Source: Centropus unirufus (taxonomy: Eukaryota > Chordata > Aves > Cuculiformes > Centropidae). From it: DNA of 64,000 nt. The notes under the pieces were generated by a model that was given only the letters and a program-made list of their open reading frames with translations, was not told the origin of the DNA and made no database searches. Shown here in pieces: positions 25,581-38,941 of this stretch (positions within the stretch are counted from its first letter, which is position 1; each line of letters opens with the position of its first letter). Where the stretch lies: contig VYZI01000021.1 of the NCBI GenBank assembly GCA_013397695.1, positions 1,290,871-1,354,870 on the forward strand. The letters run 5' to 3'. The position numbers were made by a program, and so were the translations under genes.

Positions 25581-28500
25581 GGTTCAAAAAACATCCAAAA
25601 CTTTTCATCTAAATGTGTTTTTTTTAAAGGAAAAGCTGACTTTTCAATCATATTATATTTTCGTTGGGAAGTGCATAAGACTGACAATGATTAAGTTAGA
25701 CAAAATCAAAGGGAAAGCTGAGATGATTCCGCTTCAAATAGAGAACTAAAGAATACTCAGAAATCAGCTGAAGGATGAAAAATGCAGCTGTGAGGCAGCT
25801 TCAGCAATCACCCCACAAGAAAAAAAGAGTAAAATATAATTGTTTAGATGCATTATGATCCATCACCTTCTCCGTCTGTCAGTTCACAGCAATATCAACT
25901 TTTGCTCCTAGTGCTCCTGTCTTCGCTGAGTACCCTGGAAGATCCTTCCCATCTAAGGTTATTTTGGGTTGGTGCAAACATGTACTTAACCCATTGGAGA
26001 ACCACACCTGGAAAACATGTCCACAGCACATGGACATCTTCAGGCAGAACACAAGACTAGGGACAGCTGCACGGGCTCCTGACTGCAGAAGGAGATGCGA
26101 GTTTAGGCAACTATTTTTAGAGCAAACATGACAGTGCTCTCATCTCCTGGAATCACCCTTCTGATGGAGAAAGGACTGGATTCCCATTTTCCCAGGTCTG
26201 ACCAATGCTCTAGATGGTCAGCCGTGATGGAGGCACTGAGCACTATCGCCAATGGCTCATAAAACCAAGGGATACTCTTCTTCCATAGCAAAAAAAAAAT
26301 TACTTACATTCAGCAAATTCTTCCAGACTGTTAGTCCCAGGTTCACAGAAGATGAGCAGCTGAACCCAGAGAGGTGGAATTTGGGGATGGGTCCTAGCTT
26401 CAAAACCTCCAGCTGAGTTCCCCGCCCTGTCTGCCTTAGCCCAGCCTGAGTTTGTGAATGCACCTCAATCGTGAGAACATCTTCCCTCTTTGGGTCACTA
26501 TTAGGGCTTGGACGTTGCTTCCTGGTACTTCACACTCCCAGATGCTGCCAAGATGCTATTTGAAACATTCACCCTCTTTTGCAGATGCAGCCACTCACCC
26601 TGCAAGCTCCCAGAACACATATATAAGACGAGCAGACCAGGGGACAAGGTCAGAGGTATTTGTTACTGCCAAACAACAGCAGTCATTACAGACATCCTCA
26701 TTTTTGCCAGTACATATTGACTCGGAGGAGCATTTAGTAGAAAAATCACGTCAAAAGCAGTTTACTCGGCAGAACCCCAGTCCCAAGAAACAAAGGCAGG
26801 GCTGTGACGTCTGTCTGAACATGAGCAGCTCTAGAAATCCCTCCTCACCTGGAGATATCCCCCTTGATAAAGGCAGTGACCTGGGTCAGGAGCATGGAGA
26901 AAGATGGATGTAGTTCAGCTGGAGTGTTGCAACCTCCTGTGGATAAAACCCCCAGGGAGAGACTCCAGAAATAAATATAATGGCAGGCTGCCAAGTTTGG
27001 GGTAGAATTAGGTCCTTTTATATAGTCAATGACTTCAAACTCCTTGATCTTAAAGAAACATGAAGCAGAGATGGGTTTTGTTTTCTTAAAATAAACTAAG
27101 AGAAAAATTGCAAAGAAAGACAACAAGAATGACGCCAATAGTTAAAAAAAAAAAACAAAAACAGTCTCCAGCTCTTACTTTATTTCATTTTTAAATTAGC
27201 AGCAGTCCTATCATTTCTGCCAGTGAAAGATTTTAGGTTAATAGCACAGATACTGAGAGAGAGAGACTTTGCAAAGCAGTCTCTCACTCTTAGGTAAATG
27301 CAATCACAGACCATGCCTTGCCCACAGTCCACCAAAAAAGTAGAATGATGGTAGATGGTTTTATGTCAGCCCACTCAAGGTGGTACCTTCCATATTTCAT
27401 TAACACTGCACTGAGGCAACTGATCTCCTCTTCCAATGCTAGCCACAAAACCACAGCTGAAACACTGACAATATATGCAATATAAATTCTCTCCACCACT
27501 TTCTTCCCCTAAAAGTGAGAAAAAAATTGTTCCAAAAATAAGACTATCTTAGCACATTGATGGATATAAAGTTGACACAGGACAAAGCAGGGATGCAGAA
27601 TCAAAATACCACTTAGTTAAGACTCTTCTGGTGAAAGGAATATGTGGGAAAAGATGGACATCTATAATAAATAACCCTGAACTGTTGCCACCATCTCCCA
27701 ACTGGCTCCCATAGGTTCAACTTGAGAGTGACCCGTGCTAAAAAAAAAAACCCTTGACTTGTTCGTCTGCAGGTCCAGCATAATTATGGCTGATTTATCA
27801 ATGCAATCTCACAGTCACACCACGTCTCAAGCCAGCCCAGGCTGATCCTGCAGCAGGGTTTGTTTACAAAGTAATAAATGGTTTAAGGCGAGCAAGGAAT
27901 GGATCCTCCTACTCTGAACTAGTGCAAGAAGTGCTGCAGAAATGGGTGCACTTGAAAAAACCCATTATTAGTAGCCCATGCCCTTTGGCAGAACATATCT
28001 CTGACATTCTCCAAATCAATAATATCGGAGATGAATCTTTATTGAGTGTCAAGATGCTATTATGAATATTAAATACATATTAATCCAGGCAGCTTGAAGG
28101 AAGTCTCTATAGACTGCCAACAGACAATCCATCAAAGTAACAGGATCTCATTAGTGCTGAAAGAGAAACATGATTTATCTTTATGGGTACATCTTTATGA
28201 CATACCACTTTGCTACATAGAGCCAGGCAAGTTATTAGATTGGGCCATTAATAGCTAATTTAGCTGTATCATTACTGTAGCACGGGACTCCACATGATCT
28301 GCAGCACTTATGTTACCAACACTTGTTCAGAGGATGCCTAGTGCATTCGCATGGTGCTGGACTGTGCTGTGCAGATGACCTTCACAAAGCTAAACAGCCA
28401 AGGTCACTTCTAATAATTTTTAGCATACGGGGAGACGTAATAAAACGAACAATAAGATTAGCAGCAAAATGGCAAAAATCAAAGCTAACGAGAAAAATAG

Positions 28501-30892
28501 AAAGGATGAGAAAAGCACTGTTCAACCATTTCTGACATAGGCAATCTTCTAGAGAACTGCTATGATAATTTTATTTAGCGAAATTGGCAGTACAGCAAAG
28601 AAATATCAATTTTATTTTTCATTTATTTGGCCTGTTTAGTGTTAGCCAGACCATTCATTTAAAACATTGTGCATTTGCTGCCATCAGCCACCACAACCTG
28701 CACTGCTTGAATAAGCAGCTACTGACAGCAGCCCCAAACCCCTTCTGCCACAAGCCCCGCACTGCTCTGGTGCAGAGAAGGAGGAGGTATGGAGGTGCCT
28801 AAGCAAGAACACGTCAGAGGTTTGACTATGCAAATCTCCATGTAATGGTCATCACATGATCATGAAGACAGAAAGAAAAATGGGGAATTTTTCTATAGCA
28901 AAACATCTCCTCCAGTACCATCCCACTTCCACAAACAGTACTGATGTTATTATTAGAGATTTTGTCCAGAATTTGTGGGAACAACCACAATCGATTCCTG
29001 AAAAACACACCCGAATTGATGGGAATGTCTTGCTCTGGCCTCATCCTAAAGCCTTTTCTGGTGTTCGGCACACTGTTAGAGACCTGAACCAGACAATTTT
29101 TGCCAGCTGCTCAAGTGATTGATAGTATTTCCTTCTAATTACACACATAGAAATAACAACGAAACTGTGGTGCTCCAGAGAAACAGAAAGCAGTCTGAAT
29201 GTATTCGGTGACTAACAGAAATTCAGCTATTCTCTTGGCATCGGAGAGGCAGAGACAGTCACAGTTCCTGGAAGATAGAGTACACATGATGACACACTAT
29301 TTGAAATCATCTCCTGCCACTGCAGTATTTTCACAAATAGTCTTGGTGTGTCTTAAAGGAAAAAAAACATAATTGGGTTTGAATACTAATACCTAAAGGC
29401 ATAACAGGGCAGAAGGACGGTGTTTTCCTGGTGCTTCAGCCTACTCCATAGTACTGCAAAACCCTCAAAGAGACAGAGCTCTGAGTGTTTTTCAGAGTGC
29501 TCATTTTCCTGCCGGCTGCAAAACATCCTTGCCAGTCTTTAAATTTTCTAACTACAGCAATAGGAGCTACTGCAATGACTGAGGCACTTTTTAAAGTGAC
29601 ATTTTTTTGCCATTAGAGACCAGAAACCATTATAACCCTTATATTACAGAAGAAGTATCGCCATAACCACAACTTCTAGAAAGATGAAACTTTTCCAATG
29701 CTGAAACACTGAAACCGAAGTACAAGTGCAGGCAACGTAACAGAAAGCAGCATTAAAAATGTGTCCTGCAGCAGAATTGCCACTTGATGGCAGTGCACAG
29801 CGTCGATATTCACACAGCACAATTAATCACAAGTTATTTTCCACTTAAGCACAAGTTGGAATTGTTTTACTGAGCAAGGCAGAGGACAAGCACTCACAGA
29901 GGCACTGCACATAGTACAACCTTCAGAAGCAAACAGGAGGCACTGCAGGTGGAGTGCGGGAGATTTGAGAGGTTATTTAAAACCATCATGCCTTCATCAA
30001 ATCAGTATCTTAATAAGGACTACTCTCAAATCAACTTTAATGTCAGAACTGCTTCTAGCCTAATAAAATGACTGTCAGCACTTTGTTACAGAAAACAATA
30101 GAGGGATATGTATCCTGATGAATATGATGGGAAATTAGTTTGGTCATTCTAAAGGTAATACAAGAATATTTATGAACTCTCTCTATAAATATATTCCACA
30201 GGGGAAGAGTAACTGAAGAGTATTTTCATCCTCTTAAAGACTGAATCTTAATTGCTAATTCCTCCTAAGAGGAGAGGAGGCGACACTGAGCTGGGCACTG
30301 GGAAAGTGACACAATCTTTCTGTGTCCTTCCAGGTATTAATAGCTCATCAGCTATCACTAGAAATAAAGAAACCTAATTTCAGGGACCAAGACATATACA
30401 TCATTTCACCCCAATTTTAATAAAACTCTTGGTGTGCCAATATACAGGTTCCTTTTGCAGCTTCAGAAAACAGGCTGAAGCAACCTAATAGCTCTCCATA
30501 AGAGATCATTGTCTCCTCTGCTCTCCCACCCCTACCCTGTCCCAGCTCTGGCAGAATTTCACAGAAGTGCTCCAAACTAAGCTACACCATTTATGGTTTG
30601 CCAGCACATTCATACCCACAAAAGAGGTTCACAGAAGAAAAGATCAAATAGATAATTATGGGAAGAGGGCTTTGAACCCAAATCACCATCATTTTTAGTT
30701 TCAGATAATATGGGTGAAAGGGTTGAGAAGGTTAGGAGACCTCTTCTGACTTCTCCAGCCAAAGCTGCCTTCAGTAAATGCATTTCAGAAGTGACCATTT
30801 CACAGGGAGATCTACAGTAACATTGCACAGAAATCATAAGGTAGTGAATGCCTCACTTAAGAGGAGCAAGCCAAGCAAACACAGGTTTTATA

Positions 30893-30940
30893 ACTGATAT
30901 TTATTTATTTGTTTATTTATATTTATTTATAAATATCAGT
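30893..30940. repeat. 12-bp inverted repeat flanking an ATTT-rich loop
   Basis: ACTGATATTTAT (30893-30904) and ATAAATATCAGT (30929-30940) are exact reverse complements separated by 24 nt of TTTA/TTTG repeats. It could extrude as an AT-rich hairpin. It is probably microsatellite-derived. Confidence 0.85.
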
Positions 30941-33900
30941 GTTATTTATGAACACTAAGTCTTCATATAGGTACTTGGGAACCAAGAAGCAGCAAGCAGC
31001 TTGCCAGAGGATGGTGCAGAGCTCAGATGGCAGCAGCAGATGCCTATTTCAAAAGAAGGAATGTCTTCTCATACGTTGTAGACCAGGCCTTGGGAAGTTA
31101 AGGATTAAAAGAATCTGCATTAAGGAACTAAGTGACAAAAACTTACAAGATGAGGTGAAGCACTGTGTAGTGAGGAAATTGTTTTGCCTGAAGAATGAAA
31201 GCAAAACCAGACAAATTGCAATATACTCCTCAAAAAAAAACCAGTTTATTTAGGCACTCCTAGCAACTTCATTAAAAGCAACCAAGCAGCAGGTAGTTCC
31301 ACCAGCAACACAAGTATCTTATTTGTAAAAGGTGCTCAGAGACCTTCCACTCATTCATAATTCAAAGAGATTTTGAAGGTGGGGCAGAAACAGTTTGTCA
31401 TTAAGAAGAAATCAAGTACCCAAAAAATAAAACGCAGGATGTTTATCAGATCCTCTCACCATAGACCTGAACCAAACATCAAGGCTGGTTTTTCCCTTGC
31501 CGAAGGACCTCGAGAGAAAGACAAGGCTCCTGTACAGTGAATTCTGTGAGAAATTCCCACACCAAAAGCATGCGAGGTATGTTCTCCTTTTTCTGCTAAA
31601 CTGATTTCAGATATTCCGGCATCCCAGTGGCCTTTGTCATGATTGATGCCGCTAAGCAAACAAATTCAGTGTTAGTAGAAAAGTAACTAAACCACAGCTG
31701 CCAACCTCATGAAAATATTTTACTGCAGGATTAAAAAGGTATTTCATTTTGTCCTTTTGTCCCTTTGGTAGAGATTTCTGAAGATCATTAATTATCTAGC
31801 ACACAATAGTGCACAAGTCACACCTGAGATGGTTGCAGCCATGGTAACAATACAGCTTCCAGGCAAGCACGACCTCAAGAACACCTCACTGCACTCACAG
31901 ACACAGGGAGACACAGTTCTCTCTACTGTGATTTTTTTTTTTTTTATCATTATCTAAAATAGGGATTTTTTCTTTTCTTAAAGCATGAACATAAGAGGTT
32001 ATTGCAACTGTTTTTCTCGGGAATGCACACTGCACTGCAGTAGTACATCATTCTGTGTGCAATAGCTAAGTGGAAGAAAAATACTATAAGCATTTTCCTT
32101 TTCTTCCCTTTTTAGATTCAAGCTGGGCTGGGAAATGTACAGGAGTAGTTAATTCATTAACAGAAGAGAGGACCTACTGTAATAAAACCCCTGATTATAC
32201 TAAGAGCGAGTCAATGAATTCTTTCTGAGGTTTTTGAAGTTCATACTTCATTAAGTTGCATGACATTCTGGCTTGGAAGTGGGAGCCCTCATCTCTATCA
32301 AAACTCTCCTTAAGAAACTCTGCAGGTTACACAGCTCACAAGTGGTAGTTCATACAAGAGGCTCCATCCACAGGCGTGATTAAAGACCAAAGTCAATGGG
32401 AGCATTTTTATCAATTAAGTGTTTGCCCTCCCATGCAATCACCAGCTATGACACAGTTGGGTTTGTCACTCTAAATAAGGTAGGCACACCTTAGACAAGC
32501 CATGCAGAGCAGTGCTGTGATTTAAAACAAGTTTGTTCCTTTTAATCAAAAAGGAAAAAAAGTTTACAGGACACATCATCGTTCTCCATCTGCTAATCTT
32601 TTTCATTTCACACCCACTGATCATTATCACCATGAAAAAAACATTCCTGTCTTAAAGGCAGATCTAAGGTTGTAGCCTTGGTATCAATCCAGAGGTGACG
32701 CTTAATGCTTCCCTGGGTGTCACCCCAATCCTGCTGTAACACCTTCATAACCAATACTGCTCTCCAGTTATTCTTCAAAAACCACATTGATTTCAGAGTG
32801 GCCGAAGATGCAAGTTGGTTACGAGAAAGATCAAAAATGTTACAAGGATCCCATAGCTGGTAGAGGCTGAAATCAGAACCTATACAGGTCACTTCTGAAG
32901 TAAGATTTTTCCAGGCATTTTATGCAGCTAAGACTTGACCTCGACCATTTACTCATGTGCACTCGATATTTATTAAAGTTCAGTTAGAAATAAGGACACA
33001 GCTTGTGATCCTTGATCCTTTTGTAATTAAATCTCCTGCAGAATACTCTGCTGGATTCTCAATTAATGATAACATTTATAAAAGATCAACACTTAACCTT
33101 CACAAAACTTTTTCCCATTTTCTTTCTTTTGCCTGGATAACAGCAACAGCTGAATTTAATGACCAGCGACCAATTTAAATTATTTAATTTATAAACAGAG
33201 AACTTAATGAATCACAAGAATAAAAAAGGTCTCTTAATAAGCCTCCATTGTTTAGAGCTGGTAATCTTTTTGTCCTATCCACGTACTCCTTGTTGATCTA
33301 TATATTCCAATAAAATATTGATAATAGCAAGGAAGTACATTACAATACTCAAGTTGAAACTTTTACTTTTATTGGTGGAGATACAACTTTTCTAACGGGT
33401 GATGATCAACAAGGTCATTGAAAGGATTTAACAAAACCGAACAAAACTGAAGCTCCTCATTTCTCATCCCCTATCAACCAAAGACTTCTCCAACCCACCC
33501 ATTCCACTCAAGCTCTACCACCAAATGGAACAATTCAGCCCTTCAGCTTTGAGATGCTGGGCTTCTCAAGCACAAAGCCCCAGGCAGATCAGAAATAAGG
33601 TTTGAAACACTGTCTTTCATCTGCTAAGCTTTACCCAAAAAGAATTCTCATAGTGACAGGGCAGTGCTGAAATACAACAGCGATGTGAGTAAAGCCAGTT
33701 TCAGACTCAATCTAATCCTGTGCTTCAAGAGAGGTTCCCAACTGCTGTCTGAGGCAGGTAACCAAAGGATGGTCCAGCCACACAGACTTTTTTTTGCACA
33801 TCTTGTAGCAAGATGCACTGAAAGAAACCAATGACCTTGCATTACAGAGCCTCTTTTGCACAGATTATCTACAGTTGCAAAGACAACTCAGGAGAACAGC

Positions 33901-36900
33901 AGCAAGAGAAATCCAATATGCTCAACCCAGCCAAGTAACAGTTGTTTTTTGTAACCTTGACCCATGTTAGTGGCAGAGCTAGCAGATAAAGCTTATTCTC
34001 TGATAAAGTCCTCCTTATGCTATGCTGATTATGGCTCTGGAGACCATCTCTGCATTAAAGTCAAGCTTGTATCACAACGTTTAAGACCACCACTGTAACA
34101 GGAAGAACTCGACCCGTCATCATCACAGTTACATGAACCACAGAAGACCTTGTGAATGACTTCTCCACTCTGCTACCCCACTTCTTCAGAACATTGCTGT
34201 GGGCAGCAAGATTATAGGTTGTGTCAGTACCCCATCAAGACACCAGAGGAAGGGGGTTTGTGCATCTTCATTTCAAATGTACACCACAACATTAATCCAC
34301 AGATTCTGCAAAATAACACTGACTTTTATGAAGGTAATTACATGTTGACAGTAGTACAGATGGGAAAGGTGCTTGACCTACTGCCTGTTTAAGCACTAGT
34401 GCCAATGGTAGGGCACTGCAGTTAACCTTCTCCATGCTCTACTGAGGAAAGTTTTGCAGTCCTATCTCTCCTGGCAGTAGCTCCTCTACCCCATGACTCC
34501 ACTGCTATGAGCACCACCAAGCTCCAGAGCCAGAAGAGCTCGTTAAAAAGCGTTAAGGGCATGTAACAAACAGCTCTGGGTGAGATATAACATGCTTCTG
34601 AGAGAACCAACTGAACGAGCCAGAAGCTGTCTGTTTGCAGAGGAAAGGCTGAGCTCCCAGCCCAAACCTGCAGGAATATAATGCTTAGCACTGGTTCCTG
34701 GCAACCTTATTAACCAGCAAACAATCTGGCAACTCTTAAATGGGACAGACTTATTTAATCACAAAAACATGACACTTGTAATTACTACAGGATGTGTTTT
34801 CCACCTTATCTCTTAATCTTTACACTTAGAAAGGCCAGCAGTTTCATCATTACAGGCTGTGATCTCCCAGCAGTCACAAGCTCTGCAGAGGCAGGACAGC
34901 TGATTTTTACAGAAGAGGCAAATAAATGTCCAAGCAGCCAAAAGAAGAAACTGAGAAGGATGCAGCAGGTGGTCTTCTCTCTATTTATGTACACTGACTT
35001 GAGTAATACAAGTATTTCTATCCCTTCTACTAATGCATATGTGGCAGTACCATCTTTGCCATTTCCCACAAAACTTTGGTTCCAAGTTCACCAGACAGCT
35101 CAGGTTTCCAGAACACTTTTAATAATTCTAAAGTAATCATCTAAGCAATCTAGTAATGTGCTCTAGCTCTCTAATTAGCTTCCAAGAACTGAACTGGAGA
35201 CATAATTTTTCACTTTTTTGTCTCCAAACAAATTCAGTAATGCTGATGATGATAAAAGAAACTACAAAATGGAGCTTTCAGGACAAAACTAATCCAGAAT
35301 TAAAAAAAAATAATAAATAAAATCAAGTAATTGTGATTCTAAGCTACAGATTTAAAAACTGATTATCAAGAATGCAATGCAAAGTTATCAAGAACCAAAG
35401 GATTAAACTTGCATGAAAGCATTTTTTCCTGAGAGTAGACAAATGTAGACATATCTCTTGACATATCTATATTGCCTGTTATTTCCACCTTTACTTCACA
35501 GAAATTAATCAGGGAAGAATTCCAGGGATACTGTTCTCAGTTATTTGGAAACTGTAGGAGGAAAATGGAGTTGACATCACTTTGAAGAAGGAAGCTGGTG
35601 AGGTTTGTTTTTCACCTACGAATGGACAGGCCATGAGTCGGTTGTCTTACTTTTGAACAAATTTCAGGAAGGCACATTTTTCTTTATGTTCTGCACACGC
35701 CTAACAACTCTGAGATGAGTCAAGCTGTCAACTAACAACACGTGGAAAACAAAACTCATCTTTAAATGTACAAAGCATTTACACTGAGTGCAAACAGGAA
35801 GACTACATATTGAGTTTTCAATGTCCTTGAATTTCTCTTTTTGCCTCCCCTGCCCTGAGCTACCAAAACTTGTTTGTTTTGAAAAGGAACTGTTTTGCCT
35901 ATACACCTAGCCAGGGGAGGAAGAGAAAAAGAGAAGAGGGAGTCACTGATGTATCAATAATGTTGTCAGCAACAACTTTGCATTGCCAAAAAAACACTAT
36001 ACTGAGAGCCATACCATCATTATTTTACACTGGGCTACATTTGACCTCAGCCCAGTTCTCCTCACTGTCACGTGGGGATAAGGACTTTTAAATATACCAC
36101 TCCAGCATTACATACTAAATACAAGCCCACACAAAATGGTGGGAAAATAAACTAAGTCAGAAGATAAGATTGGGAAAACAAAGATTAGTTAAGTCATATA
36201 CTGTTCAAAAGACATAAGGATAATTTTATCTTGCTTTCAACCATTCATGTTAGTTCTACTGTAGCATCTACACAACTGATTTGCACATTTCACTCTCTTT
36301 CACTGTGTCCTAAGTTTAAATTAAGTTTCATTCAAAGTCAAGGTGCATTCATTAGGCTTGTGATTTAACAAATTTCAGGAAATATTTAGTTTCACAGTAA
36401 CAGAGAATATGGTGGTGTACTCCAGAAAAGTTCTTCTCCCAACGCCAGGTCAAACTACGTAGTGTTAGTCTTGCTTCAAGCACAAGACTGAGTACAGTAA
36501 GTAAAAAATGAATTCCAATAAAAAGTTCCAGCTGGTAATTAAAAATAGGCAAACTTTTAAAAGCTTCCATGGCATTCAAGGTCAATATGATCCTTTATTT
36601 ACAACAACACTTTCCAAGATACAGTTCTACCACCACCCCTGATAATTTCTTCTGGTTTCCCCTTAAAAGCCATATTTGCGAGCAAATTTCCCTCCATTTT
36701 TTTCATCCTTACATCCAGCTCTACCCATGTTAGCAAGGTCTGTGGGTTGGACCATAAGCACAAGACAGCTTCATCAGCTCACCCTGCCCTAAGCACGGCA
36801 AGGCTAAGTGAAAAGTAAATGCTTACAAACCTGGCTGACAGCTTTGGCACAAATCTAACACACATGCGAACACCCCCACAAATTCAGGTCTAATTTGACA

Positions 36901-37473
36901 GTCCCCACGTCCTGCAACAAAGCTGCTATTCAAGAGCAAGAGGAAGCTTGTTCCTTATTAAAGGAGCCATGGAGGTTACAAGCTTCCAGGAGGTTGACGT
37001 AAACCATTGCCTGCTGCAGCAGTCACAGCACAGCCAAGCCGTTCCCTGCTTCCAGTTCCTCCCTGCCACGCTTAAAACGCCAACCAGAAAAAGTATTATC
37101 ACACTGGGCAAACACTGCACACCTGGATGCCCTATTTTCCACACAAGGTATTTCTTCTCACCACCTCTCAACACATCAAGTCACAAGAGCACAGCCATGA
37201 GCTTGAGCATGCTTTGAGGATGAAAAAATAAAAGCAGGGGAATGTCTGCATGGTGACAGCTTTACATGTCTCGGAATTTCTTTAAAAATGTCTGCTGGAG
37301 AGAAAGAGGAGCTCTGTGATTTACCTGAGCGCCAACACTCAGAATATGCAACTAACTCAATACAACATCTTTGAGGAGCAAAAAGGAAAGGAGCAGCACC
37401 TCCAAAAAGGGGGGTGAGAGCAATTGCATGCTAATAGTAGGAGAGATAAAAACTGTTTAAATTTTGTACTCAC

Positions 37474-37506
37474 ATATAACGGAGCTTGCTGTGGATTAAG
37501 TTTCAT
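37474..37506 (-). CDS. AKAP13: AKAP13 start codon and first 11 codons (exon 2 coding part)
   Basis: The ATG at 37506-37504 opens MKLNPQQAPLY, the exact N-terminus I remember for human AKAP13, followed at once by a consensus donor TAT|GTGAGT (37473). The next residue, Gly-Asp, comes from the exon at 20235. The start context is GAGGTC-ATG-A with a purine at -3, which is adequate for initiation. The whole exon is only 45 nt: 12 nt of 5' UTR and 33 nt of coding sequence. The four UTR codons before the ATG contain no stop, so upstream exon sequence is needed to close the frame. The reading frame stays open into the downstream intron for a while, but the donor and the match to the known protein fix the exon end. 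Confidence 0.96.
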
Positions 37507-37518
37507 GACCTCAGAACA
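37507..37518 (-). other. AKAP13: AKAP13 5' UTR segment of the start exon
   Basis: Twelve nucleotides lie between the acceptor (TTTTTGTTTCAG, ending at 37519) and the ATG. The acceptor shows that at least one further exon, non-coding or alternative, lies upstream (higher coordinates). That exon was not identified. Confidence 0.85.
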
Positions 37519-38913
37519 CTGAAACAAAAATGAAAAGACAAGTTTAAGACGTTGTTCATAACATTTTAGGCACTTTTCGTAAGCCGCTTTAACGCACATA
37601 TATTCCTTTTTCCAATAGTCATTTTTACACAATTATTTTCTCTCTTTTGGACCAAGATTTGTCAATGTTTGGCATTTTTTTAATCTACACTTACAACTCT
37701 AAACTGATTGGTAGAGAAAAAACACTCTTCATCTGAGCTCTCAGCAATGTTGTCACTGAGGGTATTCTAAGCGAAATTTGCACCCCCTTCATGTCCATCT
37801 CCCTTCAGCTCTCGTCCTATCAATCACCACTTCCTATCTGCTTTTTACAACCATTATCAATTCTTAATTTTTATCTGGCCAACAATTCCCCCACCCCCAC
37901 CCAATAAAACGTAAAGATTTGTAGTTCTCTCTGCTGCTGGAGAACTAATTAATTCACAAATTAATCTGGTGAATATTTAACCTTGCTCAAGTTAATTTGG
38001 TGGCATTTATTTCCCCTTCTCCTGGATTGTTTCTTCAAGAAATATTTAAAAGTACATAAAAGTCGAACTATCAAAAAATGCTCCACTGAGGGAAAACTTC
38101 CAGAATAGATGATGCTCATGATTCTACATCAGCATTTTTCATTGTCAAAACTACCATTATTTGTCCTGCCATGGTGATTTTAGTCAGGAAACTTTCCTCT
38201 TATTTCTGCCCCTGGATTTCTGTGTGAAAGTTATTTGTATTGAGCTTTGAATCAGTTGAACGATAATTTCAGTTGCATTAGTTCCTCCGTTGCAGTGGAA
38301 ACTATTCACCCTAAACAAAATCTGCAACTTTACATTTAAAGTGTGTAGTAAGCAGTGTAGGATCCTAATATGAAGGAATGCAGAGCAATTAAAAATGGAA
38401 TTTCTGCTGTTGCTCATGTCTGCAGTACTGCAGGAGGAATCAGAGTTCCTGTGCTCCTTCACAAGGTCTACTCTGCTAGGATTAACCAAAATCAGAAGCT
38501 GTTATATCGCACGTTATTCTTGACACATGCAAAATATTTCAGCTGAAAGTCCCAATGTGTAAACACTGCCCAAGTTCCTTTGATGAAGTGTTTCATCAGT
38601 CTTTTTTTATGGAGCAGACAATATGAGCGTTAATAAGAATGTTCCTTTTAAGACCATTGGTGGAAACCAGTAAAAAGAACTTTCCTGTGCTGTCTTACTC
38701 AAACAGCATGCATGGAAGGTATCAAAAATCTGTTCCAAATATCAGCAGCAAAAGAGCACACTGTCAATAGAACATTTATTTTCCTGTAATTCAAGGAGTA
38801 AAGTGAGATGGCATCCTCCGATCTTTGCCATCCGACAGAAGTGCAGACCAGTTTATTTTGTACTATTCCATTGTCTTCCTGGCAGATGCCTGATAGCAGC
38901 TGAGTAGAGATAG

Positions 38914-38941
38914 TGGGAAAAAATGGGAAAAAATGGGAAAG
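38914..38941. repeat. Short tandem repeat, TGGGAAAAAA unit
   Basis: The 10-bp unit TGGGAAAAAA occurs twice and is followed by TGGGAAAG and a further purine-rich stretch. It is a simple purine-rich microsatellite. Confidence 0.85.

Larger units (their letters stand above)
20236..37473 (-). other. AKAP13: AKAP13 intron between exons 2 and 3
   Basis: This is a 17.2-kb intron with donor GTGAGT at 37473 and acceptor CCTAG at 20236. It contains a TA-rich microsatellite, a pyrimidine-rich block, a CR1 scrap, an MIR-like scrap, one plus-strand exon-like interval (24461-24630), a motif-dense AT-rich block (28.0-28.3 kb) and a small inverted repeat (30.9 kb). No further AKAP13 exon was recognised. Confidence 0.9.

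Noticed and set aside
25962..25990. Mariner terminal-repeat-like text (TTGGGTTGGTGCAAAC)
   Set aside because: It resembles a mariner end (ggttggtgcaaa), but no matching inverted end or transposase remnant was found nearby, so it is too short to call.
26458..26913. 151-codon plus-strand open frame starting with ATG
   Set aside because: It has mixed composition, no recognisable domain and overlapping frames on both strands. It lies inside an AKAP13 intron on the opposite strand with no splice or promoter support.
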